64,000 nucleotides of DNA from Leptolyngbya sp. SIOISBB (GTDB taxonomy: Bacteria > Cyanobacteriota > Cyanobacteriia > Phormidesmidales > Phormidesmidaceae): positions 7,216,026 to 7,280,025 of the forward strand of contig JAAHII010000001.1 of assembly GCA_010671905.1 (NCBI GenBank), written 5' to 3'. This document shows positions 11,901 through 22,037 of the stretch, piece by piece. Under the pieces are notes generated by a model. That model worked only from the letters and a program-made list of their open reading frames with translations. It had not been told where the DNA came from and searched no databases. Each line of letters opens with the position of its first letter. Position 1 is the first letter of the stretch. The translations under genes were made by a program, and so were the position numbers.

Positions 11901-14168
11901 AAGTTGGCTTTACCAGACCAGCCGCTTTCGAGGAGCAGTCGCCAGGTGGCGGGGGTAGCCTGCATCAGGGTGACGTCATGATGCTCTAGTTGGGCTGCCA
12001 AACTTTGTGGATCTCGAACCGTATCCTGGCTAGCAACGACCAGAGTGCCACCTACGGTGAGCGGCAAGAACAGTTCCAAAGCAGCAATGTCAAAGGCGGG
12101 GGGTCGTGACGGCAAGCAGCGTATCCTGAGCCGTCATGCCAGGAGCCTGGGCCATGCTGTTGAGCAGATTCGTCAGACTCTGATGCTGGATAGGAACGCC
12201 TTTGGGGGTGCCGGTGCTGCCGCTGGTGTAGATGAGGTAGGCGGGGTCATTGGAAGTGGGGGAGTGGCTGGGTAGCTGGGTGACGGGGTAGCTGGGTTGG
12301 GTGGTGATATGAGCTTGGTACTGCTGTAAATCTAGAATCGGAATGGTCATCTTCTGGTCTATTCCCGCTGTCTCACCTTGCGTCGTAATTAGCAGCGATA
12401 CCTGGGCATCCTCCAGAACGAACCGCAGTCGCTCAACGGGATAGGTCGGGTCGAGGGGGACGTAGACGGCACCGGTCTTAAGGACGGCGAGTAGGGTGAC
12501 CACCAGTTCGGCAGAACGGTTCAGGCATAGGGCGACGCGACTACCCGGCTGGATACCTTGCTGCATTAAGTAACAAGCAAGCTGATTGGCCCGCTGGTCG
12601 AGTTGCTGATAACTAAGGACCGTGTCCTCAAAAATGAGGGCTGTGGCGTTAGGGTTGGTAGTGGCCTGGTCAGCAATCAATTCATGGACGCAGCGGTTTG
12701 GAATGAGTTGCTCAGTTTGATTCCAACTAATGAGTTGCTGTTGCTCGGTGGGGGTAAGCAGGGGCAGGGTACCGATCTCACTGTCGGGATTTTCCGCGAT
12801 CGCCCCCAACACCTTCTGAAAATGGCCAACCAGCCGCTGGATCGTGGTGGGCTTAAAGAGGTCGGTGTTGTACTCAAACACGCCGGTCAGACCGTCGGGG
12901 GTTTCGTACATGTCGAGGCTGAGGTCAAACCGAGCGGTCGTGGTCTCGGGTTCCAGAGCAGTGATCTGTAAGTCGGGCAGAGTAAAGCTCTGGGTAGGCG
13001 TGTTGTGCAAGATAAACATCACCTGGAAGAGCGCGTTATGGCTGAGGTGACGATCAACCTGGAGAGCATCGACGATCGCTTCGAAAGGCACATCCTGGTG
13101 GGAGTAGGCATCCAGGGCGGTTTCGCGTACCTGTTGCAGAAGCTGGGAGAAGGGTTGATCGCCAGATACCTGAGTGCGAAAGACGAGGTTGTTAACGAAG
13201 AGGCCGATCAGGTTTTGAGTTTCGCGGCGATCGCGATTCGTCACGGTTGAGCCGACCCAAATATCCGACTGGTCGGTGTAGCGATAAAGCAGCGTTTGGA
13301 ATGCCGCCAACAGCAGCATAAAGGGTGTGGCCTGATGCTGCTGAGCCAACGCTTTGAGACGGTCACTGAGCGCGGGAGAGAGGGCAAATGACTGCCGCGC
13401 GCCGCGAAAGGTCTGGACGGCGGGCCGAGCATAGTCGGTGGGCAACTCTAGTAGCGAGGGCGGATCGCTGAGCTGTCGCAACCAGTAGGCCAATTGCTGG
13501 TCTACCCGAGTCGGCTGATCCGCCTGGTCTTGAGCATTAAGCTGCTGCCGTTGCCAGGTGGCGTAGTCGGCGTATTGAATCGGCAGTTCCGGCAGGGGCG
13601 CGGGGTGCTGATGCACCTTTGCTGTATAGAGAGCAGCCATTTCTGTCATCAGTAGCCGCAGCGACCAGTAGTCCGCAATGATGTGGTGAATCGCGACCAC
13701 CAGTAGATGGCTCTGGCGGTCGCGCCGGAGTAGATGACACCGCAGTAGGGGCGCTTGAGACAAATCGAAGGGAGTCGCCAAGAGCCGCTGAATCTGGGTC
13801 TGAACGGCGGCTTCTGACTCTTGGCTCAGGTCTAGCACGGGCAGCGGCCAATCGATGTCGGGGGCCACCTGCTGATAGGGCTGACCATCGATCTGAATAA
13901 ACTGAGTGCGGAGGATATCGTGGCGCTGAGCGATCGCCTGCAAACTGTGATGCAGCGTCTCTATCTGCAACGGCCCCGTCAACCGCAGCACCGCTGGAAT
14001 GACGTAGACCGAGGTACCGGCCTGGAGCTGTTCAATAAACCACAGCCGCTGTTGCGCATAGGAGAGGGGCCACCGTTGGGAGGATTGCTGTCGGGCTTGC
14101 TTTTGCAAAAGCTGAGAGAGGAGCTGCCGCTTTTGTTCTGGCGTGAGATGGGCAATGGGTTGGCTCAT
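5939..14168 (-). CDS. NRPS bimodule C-A(Gly)-PCP-C-A(Ala)-PCP-E, four apparent frameshifts
   Basis: Reads as 2741 residues after removing four extra bases (12098-12103, 11779-11780, 11172-11176, 7286-7292). First C (14130-12800) receives the thiazole chain and has HHIIADYWS, Tyr where Gly is usual. A1 (12720-11110) carries Gly code D-I-L-Q-L-G-L-I-W(-K) and is almost identical in DNA to A1 of NRPS 6. PCP with FFELGGHSLL. Second C (10770-9460) with HHIIADGWS. A2 (9330-7650) carries Ala code D-L-F-N-N-A-L-T-Y(-K), like A1 of NRPS 9. PCP with NFFALGGDSI. E (7320-5990) with [13 protein letters not shown], so D-Ala is expected. The C-terminus TPSDF...LSQDELDDLL resembles a COM donor. The next gene's C domain is of the D-accepting type, which agrees. 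Confidence 0.9.
7286..7292 (-). other. Apparent +1 frameshift, start of the E domain in NRPS 10
   Basis: Seven A (plus strand) where six read PIQHWFFEQGLQHPHH. As written, TGA follows WFF. Confidence 0.9.
7720..7932 (-). repeat. Compound repeat cassette, A8-A10 loop of NRPS 10 (Ala)
   Basis: From right to left in reading order: TTCCCTG heptamers ([14 protein letters not shown]), a TTTTGAG/GAATTC snap-back, then a Ser/Pro stretch. It adds roughly 70 residues between AYVV and LRSFLADKL. Confidence 0.85.
8158..8243 (-). repeat. Palindromic insert in A6-A7 loop, copy in NRPS 10 (Ala)
   Basis: Ends GTAGGGGCG and CGCCCCTAC. The internal hairpin is weakened (GGGCGTCGGG instead of GGGCGCAGGG). It encodes FTVGAYGGTPKAES and LALGAEPDAPTG. 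Confidence 0.85.
11112..11225 (-). repeat. Repeat cassette, A8-A10 loop of NRPS 10 (Gly)
   Basis: TTTTGAG units plus GATGGGGG tracts, encoding [15 protein letters not shown]. Contains a +1 frameshift site. Confidence 0.8.
11172..11176 (-). other. Apparent +1 frameshift, A-PCP linker of NRPS 10
   Basis: Five G; four carry the frame through HFLSQHLPAYMVPTQF into the PCP. Confidence 0.82.
11483..11568 (-). repeat. Palindromic insert in A6-A7 loop, copy in NRPS 10 (Gly)
   Basis: The left end is intact; the right end has decayed to CGCCCCAAC. Shared with the NRPS 6 Gly copy. Confidence 0.82.
11779..11780 (-). other. Apparent +1 frameshift, Gly A domain of NRPS 10
   Basis: CTTCCAGGG here against CTTCAGGG in the near-identical copy at about 36.08 kb. 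The extra base breaks SAALKLEA. Confidence 0.9.
12098..12103 (-). other. Apparent +1 frameshift, Gly A domain of NRPS 10
   Basis: Six G here, five in the near-identical copy at 36400-36404. Five give VTTPAFDIAALE; six give VTTPRL and a stop. Confidence 0.92.
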
Positions 14169-17100
14169 GAGTCCTCCTCCGCTAGCATTTGACTCAACAG
14201 AGCATCGACGTCCTGTTCGGACAAATCATCCACCTGACTGAGCAACGCCTGGGGAGCGGTGGACTGAATGGGCTGAATTGTGTCTCCGGCTGCGGTGGAC
14301 GATGGCTCTGCCAGCAGCGATTCAACCACGGCGGCTTGCTCTGCTAAGGTTTGAGCGGTGAAAAACTGCCGAATCGAGAGGTCGATGGGAAAGGTCTGGT
14401 GCAGTTGCGAGAGGGCCTGCATCGCCGCTAAAGAATTGCCCCCCACCGCAAAGAAATTGGCGTGAAGGCTAACCGTCTCCAAATGGAGAACGTCTTGCCA
14501 AATGGTCGCGATCACCACTTCCACCTTGGTACTGGGGGCAACAAAAGGCAGTTCCGCCATCAAACTGCTGGGCAGCGGTAGCGCTTGGCGATCGACCTTG
14601 CCATTGACACTGAGGGGCAGCGCCTCTAACAGTTGATAGGTAGTCGGTACCATGTAGGTCGGAAGCTTTTGCGCCAAAAATTCTTGCAGGGCAGTGGTCA
14701 GCGAAGAGCCAGAGCGGGCCTGTTGGGGGGCTTGCCACTGCTGGCTCCAGCTTGGATCAATACCGCCGCCCGCCAAGCCGTGCAGAATTTCGTACTCGCT
14801 ATCCAGGCCGAGGGCCTGCTGCAGCGATTCCACACCAAATTTGCCCAAAGGACAAAGCCCCAAATCGCGGTCAGGAGCCGTTTCCATCAAGAGTTGGCTC
14901 ATGTAACCCGCTTCTAGCAGGCAGAAGTCACGGGCTTGATCCGCGTAGAGGGGCGCGATCGCCGCCAGGCATCCCACGAAGATCAGGGAAAACGCCGACT
15001 CTTCCACTAGGGCCTGATTGCTGCCGTAGAGCGTCGCGCTATCAAAAGTTTGAGCCTCCAATAACAGCAATCGATGGTTAGCCGGATGGTAATAGTAGAA
15101 GCCCGCTGCTAGTCCCTCAATCCGCCCCGGTTTGACGTGGACATAGGTCTGCACAGGATACAGGCTACCCGCCGACGCATAGCGATACTTGGGCAACGGT
15201 GACTCTGCTAGCTCAATGGATTTTAGGGGGCTGAGGAACTGACTGAAGGTTTTGAGAGCGATCGGCGCGGGCAGAAACTGTCGATAGCTCTGGCGTCGTA
15301 AATAAGGCTGCGGACTCTCTTCAGCTAGCGGCAAGTCGACGCTGATCGTCTCATCCGCGAAGCGCCGCAAACCCCGTCGTTCTTGTTTGAAGGCCAGCTT
15401 AGCCAGAGGATGGTGCAGCGCCAAATCCGCCGACGGTTCATCGGCTGATTGATCGCCAGCGCTCTCCGGCACGACATATGCCACCAACTGCTGCTGTGGC
15501 GCTGCGCCCACCGCTGTAACCACCGCTTCCCGAATGGCCGGATGCTGTGACAACGCCGCCTCAATCTCCCCCAGCTCAATGCGATAGCCGTTTAGCTTGA
15601 TCTGAAAATCTTCTCGTCCCAGAAATTCGATCGTGCCATCGGGACGATAGCGGCCTAGATCGCCGGTTTTGTAGAGAGTGGGATGGGGATGGGGGGATGG
15701 GGGATGGGGGCTCGGCGTGAGCGCTCGATTCGGCTGAGCTCATCGTCGAAGCCAGCGGAACAGTGGCTGGGTTTTGACCGGGTTCTGGGTTCTTCCTGTT
15801 CCCTATTCCCTGTCTCCTGTTCCCTGTTCCCTTCTCTAAAAGCGGATTCGGCACAAAGGCAGCGGCGGTTTTCTCCGGCTGTTGCCAATAGCCTTTCGCG
15901 AGTCCTGGGCCACCGATGTAGAGCTGTCCCGGCACCCAGACCGGGCAGGGTTGCTGGTTGTCGTTGAGGACGTACCATTGCTGGTTGGCGAGGGGCCGAC
16001 CGTAGGGGATGCTATTCCAAGTGGGATCGATGCTTTGAATTGGGTGAAAGATTGACCAGATAGAGGCTTCAGTCGCACCGCCGAGGCTGATTACTTGGGC
16101 TCGGGGGCAGTGGCGGCGAACCTGGTCAGGCAGAGTCAGGGGGAGCCAGTCGCCGCTGAGGAGTACTTGCCGTAAGGAGCTGGCCTGCTTTGAGTGCTGC
16201 TCCAGTTCAGTGATTAAGAGGGACATCAGGGCGGGCACGGAGTTCCAGAGGGTAATGCGGTGGGTGTGCAGTAACTCGACCCAATGGGCGGGGTCGCGAT
16301 CGCGCTCTGGCGCTGGCATCACGATGGTGGCTCCGGCCGCTAGGGTGCCAAAGATGTCATATACCGACAGGTCGAAGTTCAGGGCGGAGAGGGCGAGGAT
16401 GCGATCGCTTGGCCCCACTTCAAACCGCTGATTGATATCCAGGATTGTATTTACTGCCCCACGATGGTCAATCATCACGCCCTTGGGCAACCCCGTAGAG
16501 CCAGAGGTGTAGATGACGTAGGCCAGATTGGTGGACGCAGGAGAGGGTAGGGGAGTGGGCTTCGACGTGAGCTCAGCCGTAGGCGTAGCCTTCCCAAAGG
16601 GAATACGGGAGTGGGGGGTGATGGGAATTTGGGTTAAGGCGTCGGGCCACGCTAGGTCAGCGAGATGGGGTTGGGTGAGTAGTAGAGTGGCTTGGGTGGC
16701 TTCGATCAGGTGCCAGCGCCGTTCTTGAGGCAGAGTGGGGTCGATCGGGACGTAGGCGGCTCCGGCGGTGAGGATGGCTAGAGTCGCGACGACAGATTCC
16801 CAGCCTTTGGTCATGGCAACCGCCACGAGTTGGTTGGGCTGCACGCCTTGCTGTCGCAGGTGATAGGCCAACTGCAGGACAGACTGATACAATTCGCCAT
16901 AAGTGAGGGTGAGATCGCGAGCAATGACGGCTGGATGATCGGGTTGCTGCTGTGCTTGCTCGAAAAACAAAGTGTGTAGCAGCGGTTCTGCGCCTGAGAA
17001 CAGCGCTTTTTCTGTCTGATTCAGTGCCTCGACGTGGGCCGTGGAACCGAGTTGGGGAGGCGTTTCCCACGTAGCTGCTTCGTTAGCCAACCGCTCTAGA

Positions 17101-20100
17101 AATTGCCCATACGCCTGGAACATTTCGTCTAGCAGTCCGGAGGGGAAAAGATCGGCGATCGCATCCCAATTAAAGACTAGTGCCCCCTCGATTTCGGATA
17201 CCTGATGATCAAGGTAGACCTGAGAAGTCTGACTGAGGCCATAAACCACCTCGGCTTGCCAGGGGCGATTGCCGGTGTCAGGCCGAGTTTGGTTCAAGGT
17301 ACTGGTAAACACGACGGGCATCAGCGCTGCGCCTGATCGCTGTTGCGTGCGCGCCAGCTCCCGTAGCACCTGTACGCCGCTGACGGTCCGATGCTGTAAG
17401 TCTTCCCACAGTTGGGCTTGCAGTCGGCGGGCTCGCACCACAAAGCTGTCACTGCCGAGGTTGTCCACCGCCAGCAACAGTGACGAGGTAAAGTCACCCA
17501 CTAGGCGATTCACGTCGGAATGCAGCGGCAGCCGATTAAACAAGGTCAGGTTGAGGGTAAAGCGCGGATGCCGACTCCACAGTGCCAGCACTTCGCTAAA
17601 CGCTGCCAGCAAAGCCCCTGAAGGGGTGAGTCCGGCTTGACTGGCCCGCTGCTTAAATCGAGCCCAAGCGGCGGTTGCTAGCTGACCGCTACGCCGCTCA
17701 AATCGGGGCTGCTCTAGCGTGCTGGGAGCCCCGGCCAGCGGCAGGTCAGGCGCTGGGGGCAGCTGCGGTAGGCGGTTCTGCCAATAGGCTAGGGCAGTTT
17801 GCCAGCCCGGTGACTGCCGCATCGCCTGCGCCGCCAGGACGTAATCCCGAAAGGTCAAGTCGAGCGGTGGTAGCGCCTGTCCTTGCAAGGTTTGGGCCAG
17901 TTCCCACCCCAAGAGCTGGAAGCTCCAGGCATCCCCGATGAGCACATCAAACCCGACAAAGAAACGCACTCGTTCGGCATCCAGCTGCGCAGCTTCGATG
18001 GTGAATAGGGGCCACTGCTCAACATCGTGAATTTCGTGGGAGAGGCGATCACGCATCGCTGCCAGTGCCTGATGCTGAGCATCTAGGGCGACTGTCTGCA
18101 AATCCGTCACGCGAATGGTGTAGGCAGGCACCTCGGGTAATACCCGCTGCTCACCGTCCGGGGTGATCACCACCCGCAGCATGTCATGGCGCTGAATCAG
18201 CGATCGCAGCGCCTTTGCCACCTGCACCACCGACAGCCCCACCGTCTCAATCTCTCGATAGCCGTGGGTCGCGATATTTCCTAATTCAAAAGCCTGAGAG
18301 CGCCCCAGCCAGTACGCTTGCTGAATGTCGGTCAGCGGAAACGGCTCATAGCGCGACTCTGGAGCAATCTCTAGGGTGGGTAAAGTGGGGGCGTGGGGGC
18401 GTGAGGGCGTGGGGGAATCGGCTTGCTCAATGCGAGCTGCTAAACCGGCAATGGTCGGTGCCTGGAACAGCCACTTGAGGGGCACCGGGCATCCCAACGC
18501 CTGTTCCGCCTGAGCCATCATCCGCATGCCCAGTAGCGAATGGCCGCCCAACTCAAAGAAATTGTCGTGCACGCTGATCTGATCTCGCGCCAGCTCCCGG
18601 CACCAGATGTCGGCCAACGCGACCTCGACCTCTGTTTGAGGCGCGACAAACAGCCTTGCTGCCCGCTGCTGCCCTTGATTTGGTTGGGGCAGCGATCGCC
18701 GGTCAATCTTGCCATTGGGGAGACGCGGCAGGGCATCCAACTCAATGATTTGATGGGGCACCAGGTAAGTGGGCAGCTTTTCTGTGAGGTGTTGGCGGAG
18801 CAGGGAAGTGGATGGGGGGATAGGGGGATGGGAGAGTGGGGGAGTGGAGGAGTTTTGAGTTTTGAGTTCTGAATTCAAAGTTAAAAATTCAAAATTCAAA
18901 ACGACATAAGCGATTAGCTGTGGCGCTTGTGGACTGTCTTCTCGCAGTACAACCACCGCTTGCGACACACCGGGGTGCTGGGTCAGAACGGCTTCAATTT
19001 CGCCCATTTCAATGCGGAAGCCCCGAATTTTGACTTGGTGATCAAAACGGCCCAAAAATTCGAGAATGCCGTCGGGGTGATAGCGGACGCGATCGCCAGT
19101 TTTGTACAAAATTTGCCCTGTCGGGGCGCAGGGCTCTGCGCCCAGCGCAAGATCCGGTTGATGCGACCAGGATTCTGCCTTGGGCGTACCGCCGTACGCC
19201 CCTACCGTAAACGGATTCATCACAAACAGTTCTGCCGTGAGTTCGGGGCGATGCAGATACCCTCGGGCGATGCCCGCACCGCTGAGATACAGTTCGCCAG
19301 GGATGCCGATGGGCACTGGATTGCTGTGGCGATCGCACACATACGCCTGAGTGTTGGCAATGGGTCGACCGATGGGGACGCGGTGAGCGTTGGCCGCCAG
19401 GTGGGTGACGTCAGCTCCGGTGGAGTAGGTGGTGTCTTCGGAGGGGCCATAGAGGTTGTAAATGTGCTGGATGTGGGGCAACTGCTGCAGTTGGTGGACC
19501 AGGGGTGGGGGCAGGGCTTCTCCCGCCAGGTTGACGGTTTGCACCGACGGGGGCAGTCCACCCAAGTTGAGCAATTCGGTTAGTACGCTGGGGACAGTGT
19601 TAACCAGGGTCACCGCCTCGGCGGCAGGCAGTTTGGGGAGGGCCAGGGCGTTTTCCGCCAGGATCACGCAGCCGCCCCAGCTCAGGGGCACAAACAGCTC
19701 AAAGACGGACAGGTCAAAACAGATGGAGGTAGAAGCCAGCACCCCGGCAAGTTCCGCCTCACTGAACTGTGCTTTTGCCCAGTGCAGCATGGCGACGGTG
19801 TTACGGTGCTCAATGGCCACTCCCTTGGGTTGCCCTGTGGAGCCTGACGTATAAATCACGTAGGCTAGGCTGTCAGGCGTTGGACGGGGGGAGTCTGCCC
19901 CACTGAATTCGCGGACCTCGACATTCGCGGGATTTACCACGGTCAAGTTGCGATCGCCCCGGTCAAAGGGCAACTCGCCGTCGGTTAGCAGCACTGTGAT
20001 CTCCGCATCGGCCACAATGAAGGCTAGCCGCTCAGTAGGATAGGCCGGATCGAGCGGCACATAGGCCCCGCCTGCTTTGAGCACGGCCAGCAGACTCACC

Positions 20101-22037
20101 ACCATCTCGACGGAGCGATTGAGGCAAACTCCCACCGGGACTTCGGGGCCGACACCGAGGGTCATCAAGTGGTCGGCGAGTTGGTTCGCGCGATCGTTCA
20201 ATTCGCGATAGGTCAGGCGCTGATCGGTCCAGATCAGGGCAGTGGCGTTCGGGGTGCGCTCGGCCTGGGCTTCAAACAGGTGATGGATGCAGTGGTTATT
20301 AGGGATAGGGCTTTGGGTTTGATTCCAGTCAATGAGCAGGGTGTGGTGCTCGGTGGCGCTCATCAGCGGCAGCTCTGACAACCGCTGGGCGGGAGCGGCC
20401 ACAATGCCGGTCAGCAAAATCTGAAAATGCTCAATCAGGCGGGCGATGGTGCGGGCATCGAATAGGTCGGTGCTGTACTCTACCTGCCCGGAGATCCCCG
20501 TCTCTGTATCCTGCAAGTTGAGGCGCAGTTCATATTTGGTGCTCGTTTCTGGAAGGGGATACCGCTCTAGGGTGAGGCCAGCCAGTTCTAAGGGCCGCAC
20601 CCGCGCCTGCTGCAAATCCAGCTTCACCTGAAACAGGGGCATCATTTGGCTCAGATGGCGATCGGGATTGAGCACTTCCACTAACTTCTCAAACGGCACG
20701 TCCTGGTGGGCCAGCGCCCCCAGCACCGTCTCCCGCACCTGCCCCAGCAGATCACAAAAACGCGGATTGCCGGAGAGATCGCTGCGGAGCACCAGGGTAT
20801 TCACCAGCAGCCCGATTAACCCTTCCGTTTCGAGGCGATCGCGGTTAGCCACATCACTGCCCACCACGATGTCGTCTTGGTCGCAGTAACGATGCAGCAG
20901 GACTTTAAATGCCGTCAGCAACAGGGTAAACAGCGTTGTGTTTGATTGCGTACTCAGGGTTTTGAGAGCCGCTGATAGCTCTGCCGATAGCGCGATCGGA
21001 TATTGTGCACCCTGGTAGGTGGGTATCGTCGGCTGGGGGCGATCGGTGGGTAACTCCAGCACGGGCAGTTCGCCGTCCAACTGCGCTTGCCAGTAGGCCA
21101 GCTGCGTTTCCAGGCGTTCTCCTTGGAGCTGCTGTTGCTGCCAGACGGCCCAGTCGCCATACTGAATCGGCAACGGCGGCAGGGGCGAGGTGTACCCTTG
21201 CCGAAAGGCATCGTACAGCACCGTCATTTCCCGCAGGAAGACCATCACCGACCAGCGATCGGAAATGATGTGGTGGGTAGTGAGCACCAGCAGATGCTCT
21301 CGTTCATCAAGCTGGAGCAGGGCCAGCCGCAGCAGGGGCTGAGTGAGGTCGAAGGGCTGCTCGGTCAGTGCAGCAATCCAGTCCTGAGCAATGTTTTCGG
21401 GATGGGGGGATGAGACGACATCCTCGGGATCGGTGTGGCTGGATGCTGGCCCCCTAAATCCGCCCATAATGGGGGACTTTGAACTTCCGACTCCGCCAGC
21501 ATTGGGAGCTGGGGAGCTATCAAGGATCACTGGTTTGAGAAGTGTCTGGGGATGCTGAATTTTTCCATGGGGATTAGGATTGGTGCTTGAGAGAGCCGGT
21601 TGGGACTTGTCAGATTTCGGTGTCGCCTGATCCAAACCACCGTTTTGAGGCTGACGCAAGTCAATCACCGGTAGCTCGACAGGCTGGAATGGTGGCACCA
21701 CCTGAATGGGTTGATTATCGGCAGTGGTCTCGAAGTGGGTGCGGAGGGTTTCGTGGCGCTCGATCAGGGCATTCAAGGTTTGCTCCAGCACGGAAACGTT
21801 CAAATCGCCCTGAAGCCGCAGCACGCTAGCCACGTTATAGGCGGTGTTGTCGGGCTCTAACTGCTGCACAAACCACAATCGCTGCTGGGCAAAGGATAGC
21901 GGTGCTTGTGCCGGGTTGGCGCGGGGGGAGATGTTGACGATTTGGGGCGATCTCAGCCCCCGTTCAGCCAGCTTTTGCTCAAATAACGCCCGCTGTTCTG
22001 GAGACAGAGTGGAGAGCTTGTGAAACAGGTTGGTCAT
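14165..22037 (-). CDS. NRPS bimodule C-A(Ala)-PCP-Cy-A(Cys)+Ox-PCP, one apparent frameshift
   Basis: Reads as 2623 residues after removing one base near 15691-15696. First C accepts the PKS-extended chain; its active site reads HHIISDRWS, with Arg where Gly is usual, and it carries an insert of about 90 residues. A1 code D-L-F-N-N-A-L-T-Y(-K) indicates Ala. PCP with FFELGGHSLL. The second condensing domain is a heterocyclase: HHxxxDG is replaced by DVLIGDAWS, the Cy signature. A2 code D-L-Y-N-L-S-L-I-W(-K) is the standard Cys code. Between motifs A8 and A10 (about 15440-14750) an FMN oxidase domain is embedded (YRYASAGSLYPV, FYYYHP, SLIFVG). The last PCP has NFFAVGGNSL. Together Cy, Cys and Ox make a thiazole from cysteine. 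ATGA overlaps at both ends. Confidence 0.93.
15680..15842 (-). repeat. Compound repeat cassette, A6-A7 loop of the Cys A domain (NRPS 9)
   Basis: TTCCCTG heptamers (EKGTGNRRQGIGNRK) and GATGGGG tracts between VPNPLL and LYKTGDL. This is the loop that holds the palindromic element in seven other A domains. Confidence 0.83.
15691..15696 (-). other. Apparent +1 frameshift, Cys A domain insert of NRPS 9
   Basis: A run of six G in a GATGGGG tract. Removing one base restores HPTLYKTGDLGRYRPDG. The neighbouring run at 15699-15703 is an equally possible site. Confidence 0.75.
18795..18905 (-). repeat. Repeat cassette, A8-A10 loop of NRPS 9 (Ala)
   Basis: GAGTGGGGG and TTTTGAG/GAATTC units, encoding LNFEFLTLNSELKTQNSS and a Pro/Ser stretch. 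Confidence 0.8.
19120..19205 (-). repeat. Palindromic insert in A6-A7 loop, copy in NRPS 9 (Ala)
   Basis: The left end is GTCGGGGCG (one change), the right end CGCCCCTAC is intact and the internal hairpin is intact. Confidence 0.83.
21395..21665 (-). repeat. Repeat-derived insert in the first C domain of NRPS 9
   Basis: About 90 residues inserted between IDLRQPQ and DWIAALTEQPFDL, partway through the N-terminal half of the C domain. Includes a CCCCCATTATGGG palindromic element with GGATTTAGGGGGC on the minus strand, encoding SPIMGGFRGPA. Confidence 0.75.

Larger units (their letters stand above)
11340..12300 (-). repeat. Segmental duplication, copy 1 (Gly A domain of NRPS 10)
   Basis: Nearly identical by eye to 35640-36605. 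From about 11483 to 12290 I see essentially only the two single-base insertions listed separately. Identity falls off on both sides within the same A domain. Confidence 0.9.

Noticed and set aside
2574-14168. NRPS 9, 10 and 11 as pseudogenes
   Set aside because: Every break is a single inserted base, motifs are intact on both sides and corrected lengths are multiples of three. Sequence error is more likely, though not proven.
17150-18400. Ordinary condensation domain in the second module of NRPS 9
   Set aside because: The HHxxxDG motif is absent and replaced by DVLIGDAWS, and the neighbouring A domain has a Cys code with an oxidase, so it is a heterocyclase.
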